From the NCBI RefSeq assembly GCF_000177235.2, contig NC_014829.1, positions 4,216,001 through 4,280,000 of the forward strand: a stretch of DNA of 64,000 nt, written 5' to 3'. Below the pieces are notes generated by a model. It was given only the letters and a program-made list of their open reading frames with translations. It had not been told where the DNA came from and ran no database searches. The stretch comes from Evansella cellulosilytica DSM 2522. Lineage in GTDB: Bacteria; Bacillota; Bacilli; Bacillales; Salisediminibacteriaceae. The translations under genes and the position numbers were made by a program. Positions 51,884 to 60,008 of this stretch are shown here, piece by piece. Position 1 is the stretch's first letter. Each line of letters begins with the position of its first letter.

Positions 51884-52172
51884 ACTCTAATTTTTTTAAT
51901 TGTCTAGCGTTGTGAATAATGCGAACTATCTCCACTTTTTCATTGTTAATTCTATATATAATTCTATAATTGGTTAAAACCATTTCTCTTATCATATCAT
52001 TGTTTAATTCAGGAACTACCCTGCCAGATGAAGGAAATATTCCAATTGTTTCGATTGTGTCAATAACTCTACTAGCGAAAATATTGGCATATTCCTCCGA
52101 GTCTTGAGCTATATAATTACATATTCCTTCTAGGTCTTTAACTGCAGACTCCGCCCAAACTAATTCAACCAT
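51882..52172 (-). CDS. RelE/ParE-family toxin
   Basis: 96 aa. Family pattern VWAESAVKDLEGICNYIAQD, RVIDTIETIGIFPSSGRVVP, IREMVLTNYRIIYRINNEKV and VRIIHNARQL. RelE/ParE toxins cleave ribosome-bound mRNA or poison gyrase; the YRIIYRI core and short size favour the ParE branch, not proven. Overlaps the antitoxin gene by 13 nt: one operon. Confidence 0.92.
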   Translation of the reverse strand: MVELVWAESAVKDLEGICNYIAQDSEEYANIFASRVIDTIETIGIFPSSGRVVPELNNDMIREMVLTNYRIIYRINNEKVEIVRIIHNARQLKKLE

Positions 52173-52342
52173 TTCCCTAATTTTTCCTTAACTTCATTAT
52201 GGGAAACGACTTTTCCATTATTGAGTTCTTGTATTCCTTTTTCAATTTTCTTTCTAACATAAAGTTCCTTGATTATATCCTCAAGAGTCACATTTTCTGG
52301 TAAATCTTTTATTAATTTTATTACTTCCTCTTTAGTGCTCAT
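52160..52342 (-). CDS. Antitoxin of the RelE/ParE module
   Basis: 60 aa: STKEEVIKLIKDLPENVTLE, DIIKELYVRKKIEKGIQELN, then KVVSHNEVKEKLGKWLN, the usual toxin-wrapping C-terminal segment. AAGGGGAG before the ATG. Neutralises the downstream toxin and probably represses the operon. Confidence 0.88.
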   Translation of the reverse strand: MSTKEEVIKLIKDLPENVTLEDIIKELYVRKKIEKGIQELNNGKVVSHNEVKEKLGKWLN

Positions 52343-52462
52343 AGCAATCTCCCCTTTCCAATATAATCATTATAAACCAATTATAAGCAATTATCACCAA
52401 ACAAGAAGTTGTGTATAAATACCAAAAATTCCATCTATACAAAAATAATAGCAGAAAAACCT

Positions 52463-52492
52463 TGTTCTACTATCACGTTTGTTTAAGAACAA
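52463..52492 (-). repeat. Family E element (short)
   Basis: TTCTACTATCACGTTTGTTT then AAGAAC; 6 nt before a stop codon. Confidence 0.6.
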
Positions 52493-52497
52493 AAGCA

Positions 52498-52869
52498 TTA
52501 TGCACTTTTAATAATTCTGCTATTTAAAGTGCCAAAAATACAAATAATCGAAGCACCAAAAAGAGTTAGATAAAAGCCAACTGTGACACTAGCCATACTG
52601 AAACTCAAAGAAGCAGAACTGATGTTCAATATGGATGCAAACATAAAAAACTGTACTCCAGCGAGTATTATCACGCCGACTCCAATCATCATTAGGTATC
52701 TGTGATTTACTTTGATTAAAAAATATGTCGCAATTATTGTTAACAGTAATATTATTACACCTGTCCAATGCTCAATGCCTCTGGCGTGCTTCCATTCAAT
52801 AACAACCCAATTGTTGAAAAGTCCAAAAACAATGAAAATAATTCCAATAGAATAGAATAACCTTATCAA
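52498..52869 (-). CDS. Four-helix membrane protein, 123 aa
   Basis: TTG start after GGGTGGAAAG. Helices ~5-25, 38-55, 60-80, 90-115; loop VIEWKHARGIEHWTG. Not recognised. Confidence 0.68.
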   Translation of the reverse strand: MIRLFYSIGIIFIVFGLFNNWVVIEWKHARGIEHWTGVIILLLTIIATYFLIKVNHRYLMMIGVGVIILAGVQFFMFASILNISSASLSFSMASVTVGFYLTLFGASIICIFGTLNSRIIKSA

Positions 52870-52904
52870 CTTTCCACCCCCAAATTATTCAATTTTTTTT
52901 CCTT

Positions 52905-53003
52905 CGAGAACAGCGACAGCTTCTTTTGCTATCGCTACCCGATAGCTTAACAATAATGTCCTGACTGAATTGTTTTCTTAATTATCCCGTTGTATTTTGA
53001 TTA
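52905..53003 (-). repeat. Family E element
   Basis: GAACAGCGACAGCTTCTTTT, GCTATCGCTACCCGATAGCT (the hairpin box), then TATCCCGTTGTATTTTGATT; its last bases are the next gene's stop codon. Confidence 0.75.
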
Positions 53004-53312
53004 AAACAGTACTGCCAGCAATATTGTTATCAATAGTGTAAATAATGATGCCCAAATGAAAATGCCTTGATAACTTCCTTCTTTCCTTTTTTTAGATGCT
53101 TCATAGTTATGTTGGATTTTATGTTGAAGATGTTCCTCAGGAGGTAAATAAGAAGTATAACTAGGATTAGCCACTGTTCCTGCGTGATAGGTACTTTTAT
53201 ATAATGGAAACGAACCAATAAATAATAATAGAGACAAGCCGAACCCCCATAGCTTAATAGTTTCTAATTGAATACTTCTGGTCATTAAAAATGAAATCAA
53301 TGTTATTAGCAT
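53001..53312 (-). CDS. Three-helix membrane protein, 5' end obscured by homopolymers
   Basis: At least 103 aa: helices at both ends and a soluble middle (TYHAGTVANPSYTSYLPPEE, HLQHKIQHNYEASKKRKEG). ATG 53312 has no SD, and the same frame stays open and hydrophobic upstream (FGLIISVTIYM) to about 53371. There an AGAGGGGG lies before a T7A8 tract; ATG 53380 is one base out of frame. The native start was probably upstream and is disrupted by the tract. Confidence 0.6.
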   Translation of the reverse strand: MLITLISFLMTRSIQLETIKLWGFGLSLLLFIGSFPLYKSTYHAGTVANPSYTSYLPPEEHLQHKIQHNYEASKKRKEGSYQGIFIWASLFTLLITILLAVLF

Positions 53313-53454
53313 ATAAATAGTTACAGAGATTATTAAACCGAATTGAATGTTTTTTTTAAAAAAATTTGCCCCCTCTCATCAATATTTACGTTCGAAGTTG
53401 TATATTGTTTCATTTTCTTAATTTGTTAATCCTCACTTATTTTAACATTATATT

Positions 53455-53530
53455 CCAGTGTATAGATGCCAAAAAAAAAGATGCAACATTGCAACTCGAA
53501 ATTTACTAACGCACTCGTTTGTTTAAGTGA
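53455..53530 (-). repeat. Family E element (TTGCAACTC subtype)
   Basis: GATGCAACATTGCAACTCGA, then TTTACTAACGCACTCGTTTG and TTTAAGTG. Confidence 0.7.
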
Positions 53531-53692
53531 AATAATTTACAAAATACTTATATTAACAACAAAAACTGTTTTTGTCAGCTTATAAAATGAATATCTATGA
53601 TTCAATTATTTCCATATAAATGTCATCAATGTAATAAATATAACGAGAACTAACTACAAAAGTAACAAAAGGAAAAATCGTTTTTTACTATT
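53531..53692. other. Spacer with a possible gene-end fragment
   Basis: A leftward 27-codon frame without start (VVSSRYIYYIDDIYMEIIES, TAG) may be the tail of a lost gene. Confidence 0.3.
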
Positions 53693-53925
53693 TTACCAAA
53701 CTTCTTTGATATCTAAGGAAAAGTAGCTTGTTGAAGAAATTACTAACCCTAAGTTAAATAAAATATGGTGAGAAGTAAAAGTTCCTATTAAAACCATTAA
53801 TAGTCCAATTATCAATAAAATATAAATTAATACTCTAATTAATACTCTAATAGGATTCTTTTTTAATTCCTTTTTAAATTGGTTTATCTCCTCCTCCGAA
53901 AAAAAAAGATATTTTTATTTTGCAA
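53693..53925 (-). pseudogene. Small membrane-protein gene frameshifted in a T9 tract
   Basis: TTG 53925 has GGGAGGA 7 nt upstream and encodes MQNKNIFFF, but then hits a stop after the nine-base tract (53899-53907). One extra base joins SEEEINQFKKELKKNPIRVL, two membrane helices (IYILLIIGLLMVLIGTF; HHILFNLGLVISS) and a C-terminus SLDIKEVW with TAA at 53693. Either a dead gene, a sequencing error or an OFF state of a slippery tract. Confidence 0.65.
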
Positions 53926-53949
53926 GTTAATTCCTCCCACCAATTTTAG

Positions 53950-54014
53950 TATTCTCCCCGTTCGTTACAAGCTCCGCGACTGATTTTTAAGCTAAAATTC
54001 TCAGTTAGCTTCAC
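53950..54014 (-). repeat. Family E element
   Basis: TATTCTCCCCGTTCGTTACA, then TTTTTAAGCTAAAATTCTCA and GTTAGCTTCACAAGC; overlaps the GNAT stop. Confidence 0.65.
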
Positions 54015-54578
54015 AAGCTCATATTTATATATGTATTTTTTACTGAATGGTATTCTCTGTCCAAGATACTCATCAATACATCCGTTTCATATTTCCCTTC
54101 GATTAAAGCACCTTCTCTTTCTACCCCTTCTTGAATAAAACCGCATTTTTCATAGCATTTTATTGCTCTTGTATTATATTGAAGAACTCGTAAATCAACC
54201 CTATGTAGATTTAGTTCTTTAAAAGCATAATGTAATACTAATTGTGTAATTTCTGTTCCTAATCCTTTTCCCCAAACAGTGGGGTCAAATAATCCTACCG
54301 CATAACGTGCACGATTATCCATATCACTCACTGTTAATCGAGCTTGACCTACTAATCGCCTTTCAAACTCTACGCACCATTCTAGTTTGTTTGATTTAAT
54401 AGATTCTATGAATTCCCTTGCCTTTTCCATCGTCTTAGGTGATAAATTCGTTGTATCACCACCATACATTCTGACAAGTTCCTCATTTACTTCAACATTT
54501 AAATTTGTCCATTAAATCACTTTCTATCGGTTGGCGTAACAACACCTTACTTCCTTTAATAACTGGTGCTTCATTCAA
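54011..54578 (-). pseudogene. GNAT acetyltransferase, frameshifted
   Basis: TTG 54578 follows GAGGTGG and reads NEAPVIKGSKVLLRQPIESD then LMDKFKC and stop. One base fewer in AAATTTAAA (~54510) gives NVEVNEELVRMYGGD, which runs into the 152-codon frame ending at 54011. GNAT motifs: VGLFDPTVWGKGLGTEITQL (acetyl-CoA loop), LRVLQYNTRAIKCYEKCGF, EGKYETDVLMSIL. RimJ/RimL-like N-acetyltransferase; probably inactive as written, because ATG 54469 would lack the first beta strands. Confidence 0.78.
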
Positions 54579-54646
54579 ATTTAACCACCTCTTTTTTGTT
54601 TTTTTGATAATACTCGCTATTACTATATATATCTTCTTAAAGAACC

Positions 54647-54712
54647 CTGATTCGTTCGTTAAATAAAAATTGGTATCCCCTTATTTTAGGATTCTACCCC
54701 GTTTGTTGAATA
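54647..54712 (-). repeat. Family E element (TTAGGATTCT subtype)
   Basis: CTGATTCGTTCGTTAAATAA, CCTTATTTTAGGATTCTACC, CCGTTTGTTGAATAA. Similar to 61490. Confidence 0.72.
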
Positions 54713-54765
54713 AAAGCAGAAAGAGACTCTTTCAAGAAGTTAATGTTTTGTTCTTCTGTACTCAT
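54694..54765 (-). pseudogene. 23-residue ORF truncated by a family E element
   Basis: ATG 54765 has AGGGGGAT 6 nt upstream. It reads MSTEEQNINFLKESLSAF, then IQQTG and TAG, the last five residues and stop being repeat sequence. Probably the first codons of a gene replaced by the element. Confidence 0.5.
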
Positions 54766-54934
54766 ATGAATCCCCCTATTATTGATGAACTAAGGTAGTA
54801 TTCCAATATAGAATTGTTGGACAAGGGTAGCCAAGGCTTTTTCAATTATCGGAACCCATTACTTTATTACGATTTCTTTAAATAATTTGTATTTATCTTT
54901 TCATGTTTTACTAAAAATGGGAGTAGTAATGAGA

Positions 54935-55216
54935 TTACAAAGAGAATATTAGGATAAATGTTACACCTATAAATATATTAGTTAGTGAAAATGAGAATAT
55001 ATTTGCTGAAAATAGATTAAGAAACATCACACCTAATATAATTATTGGTATAAGAAGAACGAAAGAAATAAATCTCGAACGTGGGGAGAGGTCATGTTTT
55101 GTTTCGCATTTGCTGCATTGAATAATTCTTCTCTGCGGCTTATTAAACCATAGCGATTTATATACTTTAAGCCAGTTAAATTGGTGGTTACATTCTTTAC
55201 ATTTTGAGAGCCTCAT
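54935..55216 (-). CDS. Zinc-ribbon membrane protein (TIGR04104-like)
   Basis: 93 aa, GGAGGTAAAT before ATG. N-terminal zinc ribbon CKECNHQFNWLKVYKSLW ... CSKCETKHDLS, then two membrane helices. Matches my memory of the TIGR04104 group of Bacillota Cys-rich proteins. The C-terminus ends within the second helix (LIFSL), so it may be clipped. Confidence 0.68.
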   Translation of the reverse strand: MRLSKCKECNHQFNWLKVYKSLWFNKPQRRIIQCSKCETKHDLSPRSRFISFVLLIPIIILGVMFLNLFSANIFSFSLTNIFIGVTFILIFSL

Positions 55217-55243
55217 ATTTACCTCCTATAACTTTTCATCCTA

Positions 55244-55345
55244 ATAAAGGAAGCCAACAAAGGATACACTGGTTACATCAACGCCTCTTCCGTTTGATAA
55301 ACAAGCACAGCAAACGTTTATTGTGCTATCGCTCTCTGTTTTTCA
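55244..55345 (-). repeat. Family E element (degenerate, long)
   Basis: CGCCTCTTCCGTTTGATAAA, CAAGCACAGCAAACGTTTAT, TGTGCTATCGCTCTCTG, TTTTTCAGTTAAAAGG. Confidence 0.55.
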
Positions 55346-55399
55346 GTTAAAAGGTTGCGTGTTAGATTCACTTTATCTAACTTATACGTTTATGTTATA

Positions 55400-55666
55400 T
55401 TAAAAAAATCCAATATTAACAGCTATAATAACTACAACAAAAAATATTAGCATGATTAAACTAAATAGTGTTCTTTTGCTGCTATTTTTCCAATCTTCTT
55501 TTAGATAAAATAACTTATGGCTTAGTGCTAATATAGCACCTGAAATTGTAAGCATCTGTATATTAAAAAAAATTCCAATTAAAAATAATGCACATCCCAA
55601 AATACCACTGGTATAGACTAATCCCTCTTTTAGTTTATCTTTACTTTTTTCCGAATTAACATTCAT
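55400..55666 (-). CDS. Three-helix membrane protein, 88 aa
   Basis: GGAGGAG before ATG. Charged N-terminus NVNSEKSKDKLKEG, helices at ~16-32, 35-50 and 66-86. Not recognised. Confidence 0.68.
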   Translation of the reverse strand: MNVNSEKSKDKLKEGLVYTSGILGCALFLIGIFFNIQMLTISGAILALSHKLFYLKEDWKNSSKRTLFSLIMLIFFVVVIIAVNIGFF

Positions 55667-55704
55667 TTAACTCCTCCTATTGCGTAACTTCCTTGTTCTT
55701 AAAA

Positions 55705-55780
55705 AAATATTAACCCGTTCCGTTAGCTACAAAAGGATAACGATTTTTTGTTCAACTAAAGGAGTTTAGTTGAAGAACAA
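55705..55780 (-). repeat. Family E element
   Basis: AACCCGTTCCGTTAGCTACA, then GTTCAACTAAAGGAGTTTAG and TTGAAGAAC; 3-5 nt before a stop codon. Confidence 0.65.
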
Positions 55781-55782
55781 AA

Positions 55783-56190
55783 TTAACTAATAGGTTCTTC
55801 TGTTTCCCTTATAATCATCCATTTCCCGTTAATGAATTTCCAATTTTCAATGGTGAACAACCTTGCTAATATATTCTCATCTTTTACAATCAATAGTTCA
55901 TAAAACACTACTGCATTTTCGTTATCCCTAAGTCGAATAACTCTATTTTCAAACCTCTTTTTGGATCCTATAAAATGTTTAACTGATTGTTCCATACCAT
56001 TTAAAGCCTCTTGTTTAGTAAAAAAAGCTGGTTTTTCATTTCCCCTAGTAAAAAAGGCTACATAATAATCTTCTGACATTCTATCTACTGAGGATGTATC
56101 ACCGGAACTCATTGCGTGGTTCCAGTCACTGATAAAGTCATCATGCATTCTAGTAAATTCATATAATCGATTTTGTAATTCGAGCATCAT
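55783..56190 (-). CDS. SnoaL-like/DUF4440 protein, 135 aa
   Basis: ATG 56190 after GAGAGG. NTF2-like signature: helix LYEFTRMHDDFISDWNHAMS, SGDTSSVDRMSEDYYVAFFT, then strands FENRVIRLRDNENAVVFYEL and a closing WKFINGKWMIIRETEEP. Small cone-shaped fold used as a binding domain or enzyme; substrate unknown. Confidence 0.78.
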   Translation of the reverse strand: MMLELQNRLYEFTRMHDDFISDWNHAMSSGDTSSVDRMSEDYYVAFFTRGNEKPAFFTKQEALNGMEQSVKHFIGSKKRFENRVIRLRDNENAVVFYELLIVKDENILARLFTIENWKFINGKWMIIRETEEPIS

Positions 56191-56257
56191 TAACACCTCT
56201 CCTTTTCAGCTTACTCATTGTTTAATTCTGCAAATGTACTTGTTTTCCTTTTTTTTA

Positions 56258-56372
56258 CTATTTATCCGGTTTGTTTAACATCATTTCTTAGTTAATTGGT
56301 ACAAAAAATGAGCTGCTATATTGCAACTCATTTTTTTACTAATGCTATCCAGTTTGTTGAATAAGATCATGT
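56258..56372 (-). repeat. Family E element (AGCTGC subtype, plus a partial copy)
   Basis: TATCCGGTTTGTTTAACATC near 56269, AGTTAATTGGTACAAAAAAT, GAGCTGCTATATTGCAACTC hairpin, TACTAATGCTATCCAGTTTG and TTGAATAAG; ends 15 nt before the MFS stop. Confidence 0.75.
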
Positions 56373-56381
56373 CCGTACCTA

Positions 56382-57650
56382 TCAATAATACTCTTGTTTT
56401 TCCAGTATAGTAGGTTGATAATATTTACTCTCTGAAGGTTTTAAATTAAAAGCAAATAAAATAATTGAAATCAACAACATAACCAATGCTCCAGTAATAA
56501 CCGCAAATTGAATTGAAACTATTTGTGCAAAAAGTGCTATAAGACAAGTCGTTATTATAATAAGTGTTGCTTCGACAAATCCATATATACTACCTATTCT
56601 CCCCATCACATCTTCAGGAATATTACTTTGATAAAAAGTAAGAAAACCTGTATTGGCAAATGCAATAAAGAAAGCAAGAATAAAAAAGCCCAGCGCAACA
56701 ATTGTAAATATATTTGAAAATGCATAAATAATATAACCAACTGATACAAATATGGAACCTAAACCAATCATTAATGAAATTGCCATCTTTTTAACAAAGA
56801 GTACGTTAATAAGCGCTCCACCAAGAATACCTGCACCTGCAATGCTGACTAAAAAGCCGTAATCACTATCTGACAAACCAAGAACATCTTTTGCAAAAGC
56901 CGCTTCCAATGAATCAACAGCAGCAGTCATAACAAGAACTGAACTAAACAAAAAGTAAACTAACATGATATAACTTTTTTTCCTACTGAAATTCAATACG
57001 ATTTGAAAATCATTCTTTATTAGTTGTAATGATAACTTCTCACCATTATTAATAACTTTTGATTGTTTTTCTAGATCAGGCATCAGTAATGTAATTAAAC
57101 CTGATAAAAATAATGCAACAGCATTAATTATAATGCCAAGTTCAGGTGAACCAATGATGAAAAGTACTCCCGCTAGAGCAGGACCTAACAGAAAAGCTCC
57201 CGAATCAATTAAACTTATTAGAGAATTAAACCTCTTTCTTTGATCGGGGGGAATTAACTTCGTGATATAAACCATCGACGTCGGGCTAAATATAGAGGTT
57301 GCCATATTCATAAAAAAGACAATGATATACAATAGCAACAAGGATGTATCTAATAACCATGGTACAAGAAATAAGCAGATCGCTCTAAAAACATCAAGAA
57401 ATATCATCAAATTTCGTTTATTGAGTCTATCAACAATACTACCGCACCATAAATTTGTAAGCATAGTTGCTAAAGGTATAAGAATATAAAGTACGGCTAC
57501 GGCAAGAGGAGAACCCGTGATTTCGAATATCAATAAATTAAGTGCAATTAAGTAAACCCACGCACCTAAATTTGAAACTCCTATACCTAGCAATAAAATA
57601 GTAGGGTATTTCCACGATTCAACTAATCGTTTTAAATTCACTGACCTCAC
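56382..57650 (-). CDS. MFS transporter under T-box control
   Basis: 422 aa, twelve hydrophobic segments. MFS loop 2-3 motif LWCGSIVDRLNKRNLMIFLD; FSPTSMVYITKLIPPDQRKR and GPALAGVLF as in the MFS_3/MefA-type efflux group. Proton-driven exporter, substrate unknown. The 300-nt T-box leader upstream means expression rises when a particular tRNA is uncharged, as an aminoacyl-tRNA synthetase inhibitor would cause. Confidence 0.9.
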   Translation of the reverse strand: MRSVNLKRLVESWKYPTILLLGIGVSNLGAWVYLIALNLLIFEITGSPLAVAVLYILIPLATMLTNLWCGSIVDRLNKRNLMIFLDVFRAICLFLVPWLLDTSLLLLYIIVFFMNMATSIFSPTSMVYITKLIPPDQRKRFNSLISLIDSGAFLLGPALAGVLFIIGSPELGIIINAVALFLSGLITLLMPDLEKQSKVINNGEKLSLQLIKNDFQIVLNFSRKKSYIMLVYFLFSSVLVMTAAVDSLEAAFAKDVLGLSDSDYGFLVSIAGAGILGGALINVLFVKKMAISLMIGLGSIFVSVGYIIYAFSNIFTIVALGFFILAFFIAFANTGFLTFYQSNIPEDVMGRIGSIYGFVEATLIIITTCLIALFAQIVSIQFAVITGALVMLLISIILFAFNLKPSESKYYQPTILEKQEYY

Positions 57651-57659
57651 TCCCTAAAA

Positions 57660-57965
57660 TTTATTTTTATTAGCAAATAAAAAAATCCCACCCCCAAGAC
57701 TTTTCGTCTTGGGAACGAGATTTATCATTCGTGGTGCCACCCCAGTTTATTAATATGTCACCATATTAACCTTTTCAGGTACGGCAATTACGTGCTTATA
57801 CCCTAGCTCTATAACGGGAGCTCCCGTTACACCATCCCCCTAATAAGGTTCCAATGTAATGCTCAGAGGCTTGTTTCAATAAAAATTTTCTTACTCCTTT
57901 TCAGCTTGCGGAGCTCTCTGTAAAGAAACTTTATACTTACTCTTCTCATCATCGCATATGTAAGT
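57660..57965 (-). promoter_or_regulatory. T-box leader (tRNA-sensing riboswitch)
   Basis: Minus strand shows GATGATGAGAAGAGTAAGTA at the 5' end, AGAGAGCTCCGC, GCTGAAAAGGAG and CCTCTGAGC of stem I. The T-box GGGGTGGCACCACGAA (complement of 57731-57746) follows, then a terminator CCCAAGACgaaaaGTCTTGGG with TTTTTTT. The UGGC bulge would pair with a tRNA ending G-CCA. The specifier reads within GAAACAAGCC; AAC (Asn) would fit the discriminator base, but the codon is not certain. Confidence 0.93.
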
Positions 57966-58079
57966 TATTTAATATTTTTAGTATTGTAACATTAATTTCC
58001 ATATGATGTATACATAATATTATCACCTTATATATAGGCCAACCTGATAGTACAAATGGCCATGTTAGTTTAACATCAT

Positions 58080-58150
58080 TCTCCAGTTAATTGGCACAAA
58101 AATAAGCTGCATTACTGCAACTCGACATTTTACTAACGATTCCGTTCTTT
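58080..58150 (-). repeat. Family E element (AGCTGC subtype)
   Basis: CTCCAGTTAATTGGCACAAA, AATAAGCTGCATTACTGCAA, CTCGACATTTTACTAACGAT, TCCGTTCTTT; provides the stop of the gene at 58133. Confidence 0.75.
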
Positions 58151-58360
58151 CTTTGCATGGAATAATTTTTGTTTTAGATCTGGATCAGCATCAACATCTT
58201 CTTTTACTATAGTTTCTGGTTTTTCGATTAAGCTTAAATAGTATTTTTTACCATCTATCTCTATAACTGATTCTCCGTCAAGAACAATACTTTTAATTAA
58301 CGCTGCTTCATATCCATTCTCATACTCTTATTTATCGTCCATTTCAAAGTACTTACCCAT
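58133..58360 (-). pseudogene. Small protein gene with early ochre codon
   Basis: ATG 58360 gives MGKYFEMDDK, then TAA at 58330, then in the same frame EYENGYEAALIKSIVLDGES, VIEIDGKKYYLSLIEKPETI and KEDVDADPDLKQKLFHAKKE. The C-terminal pattern resembles small antitoxin-like proteins, tentatively. The last residues (ERNR, stop) are family E sequence. No good start follows the TAA. Confidence 0.65.
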
Positions 58361-58412
58361 ATATATACAACAGTTTTAATATAGTTCGAAATCTAGATAT
58401 GGATTAAATAAA

Positions 58413-58437
58413 ATTAACTAACGCTACCCATTAGTTG
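58413..58437 (-). repeat. Family E element (core only)
   Basis: AACTAACGCTACCCATTAGT then TGAAG; contains the stop codon of the next gene. Confidence 0.7.
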
Positions 58438-58736
58438 AAGAATAAATGAAGCATTGGTGGAGATAAAAGCAAAATGATAGCACTTATCGTTAACGTTTTC
58501 GAGAGAGCTTTTGGTAGTTTTTCTCTTCCCTTTCCTTTGTACCAACCACTAAATTGTAGTTTATTTCTATATAAAACAAAGATTAAGATAAAAATACCGA
58601 GCATATATGACCATGCATATTTTTCAGTATTAATACCGATTAATAAATAAATACTATGTGGAATGATGCCTAATAACACTCCAAGAAAAGCAAAAATAAA
58701 AATAATCCTTATTAACTCTAATAAGACTCTCAACAT
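58431..58736 (-). CDS. Three-helix membrane protein, 101 aa
   Basis: AAGGGGGATT before ATG. Helices ~7-30, 38-55 and 80-98, basic loop YKGKGREKLPKALSKT. Stop lies inside a family E element, so the final residues (LHLFFN) may not be native. Not recognised. Confidence 0.68.
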   Translation of the reverse strand: MLRVLLELIRIIFIFAFLGVLLGIIPHSIYLLIGINTEKYAWSYMLGIFILIFVLYRNKLQFSGWYKGKGREKLPKALSKTLTISAIILLLSPPMLHLFFN

Positions 58737-58778
58737 AATCCCCCTTTATTATTTCTTACCTCACTTCATTCTTTTTTG

Positions 58779-58845
58779 TAAAGCAACAGTGGCAACAGCT
58801 TCTTATGCTAACGGATGTTAGTTTAATAAACCTATTACACATTAT
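58779..58845 (-). repeat. Family E element
   Basis: AAAGCAACAGTGGCAACAGC, TTCTTATGCTAACGGATGTT, AGTTTAATAAACC. Confidence 0.7.
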
Positions 58846-58865
58846 GTTTGACATGTGCATTAAGT

Positions 58866-59024
58866 TTATCTAGTAAAAGCATAATAGATTACATAAAACC
58901 AACTAAAAAAACCATGAATACATGCCCATAAAATTGATTCGTGTAAACTCCAAGATATTGCGATTGCCAACGCTGAACCGAATGTAATACCCGTTCTAGC
59001 TACTGATTTACCTGTATCGTTCAT
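58866..59024 (-). CDS. Two-helix membrane protein, 52 aa
   Basis: ATG 59024 after GAAAGGG; the longer frame has no SD. MNDTGKSVARTGITFGSALA, IAISWSLHESILWACIHGFF, SWFYVIYYAFTR. Short Bacillaceae membrane protein type; no name. Confidence 0.65.
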   Translation of the reverse strand: MNDTGKSVARTGITFGSALAIAISWSLHESILWACIHGFFSWFYVIYYAFTR

Positions 59025-59110
59025 TTTTTTCAACCCTTTCGTTACGTCGAATTTTGTGTCAAATGCGATACAAAAACTCCCCGTTAGCACAATTAGATTT
59101 CGAAAAATTT

Positions 59111-59614
59111 TTAGCTACCATGTATCATACTTTTTAAGAAATCTATCTTTCTAAAATCTTTATTATTATTGTTATCTGCTCGATAACTGTCCTTGGATGA
59201 AGCTTCGTAAACACTTAGATATTGGTTCGGATTTAGTAAAAAGTAATTTACGTTCCCCATTTCATGCATTTCTAGATCGTCTAACTGTATTCCTGCGAAA
59301 CTTGGCAAAGTGTCAATTATACCAAACTCTACTGATAACCCCTCTTTCGAGAACTCATGTTCATGCAAATCAATCAATCTATATTCCATCAAATTCATAA
59401 TGGTCACTATATCATCCCAGTTATGTATATTTAAATCGGGCGGTACTTCCCAACCTCTTTTATCACCAGGCACATGAATATCTAAGCCTTGTGCATCCCA
59501 ACTCTTTCCTGTAATGACCTCTAAGCCAACCGAACCCATTAATAATGGAATAATTTCAATATCATTTAACTTTTTTGCAACTTTAATGAACTCATCAAAC
59601 TTATGTTGATCCAT
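59111..59614 (-). CDS. Nucleotidyltransferase-fold-like protein, 167 aa
   Basis: CTGGAGGGGG before ATG. IEIIPLLMGSVGLEVITGKS followed by DAQGLDIHVPGDKRGWE resembles the GS...D-x-D/H palm of NTase-fold proteins, with FSKEGLSVEFGIIDTLPSFA as a later strand. May transfer nucleotides to small molecules or be an inactive relative. The acidic triad is not fully evident, so the call is tentative. A partial family E (CCCCGTTAGCAC) lies at 59079. Confidence 0.6.
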   Translation of the reverse strand: MDQHKFDEFIKVAKKLNDIEIIPLLMGSVGLEVITGKSWDAQGLDIHVPGDKRGWEVPPDLNIHNWDDIVTIMNLMEYRLIDLHEHEFSKEGLSVEFGIIDTLPSFAGIQLDDLEMHEMGNVNYFLLNPNQYLSVYEASSKDSYRADNNNNKDFRKIDFLKSMIHGS

Positions 59615-59644
59615 TTCCCCCTCCAGTTTTACTATATTTCACCG

Positions 59645-59727
59645 AACTATTCTCCCGATAGCAACACAAGGACAGCGATAGTTTGTGCACCTGACGCTTA
59701 TCCGTTTGTTTAAGTGTAATATTTCAC
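59645..59727 (-). repeat. Family E element (full length)
   Basis: TCTCCCGATAGCAACACAAG, GACAGCGATAGTTTGTGCAC, CTGACGCTTATCCGTTTGTT, TAAGTGTAATATTTCAC; ends 9 nt before a stop. Confidence 0.82.
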
Positions 59728-59736
59728 ATTTTCATT

Positions 59737-59904
59737 TTATTTCTTACTTTTTAGTTCCTCAATTTCTTTTTGTAGTTCTTTGATTTTTAAGTCTTTTTGT
59801 CTATAACTACTTTTTAACCAAAAGACAATTAGTAATACAATCCCAAGACTACCAATTAATATTAATAAAAGAACAACTATTAACGTTATGTCACCAATCA
59901 TCAT
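59737..59904 (-). CDS. Helix plus coiled-coil small protein, 55 aa
   Basis: GAGGAGG 8 nt before ATG 59904. MMIGDITLIVVLLLLILIGS then FWLKSSYRQKDLKIKELQKE and IEELKSKK: one membrane helix and a cytoplasmic coiled coil. Similar design to the next gene (60009). Phage-holin-accessory or signalling-scaffold-like; unnamed. Confidence 0.7.
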   Translation of the reverse strand: MMIGDITLIVVLLLILIGSLGIVLLIVFWLKSSYRQKDLKIKELQKEIEELKSKK

Positions 59905-59928
59905 AAAAATAACCTCCTCTTTTATGAT

Positions 59929-59992
59929 ACCTCCCTGACGAGCGAAGGCTTGTGCAACTATCGCTTCCCTTTACTTTAAGTGGAATATTTCA
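59929..59992 (-). repeat. Family E element
   Basis: CTCCCTGACGAGCGAAGGCT, TGTGCAACTATCGCTTCCCT, TTACTTTAAGTGGAATATTT. Confidence 0.72.
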
Positions 59993-60008
59993 AAATATCA
60001 GACATTTC

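Noticed and set aside
59079-59100. Partial family E upstream of the 58866 gene as a full element
   Set aside because: Only the CCCCGTTAGCAC core remains; mentioned with the NTase-like gene but not listed as a copy.
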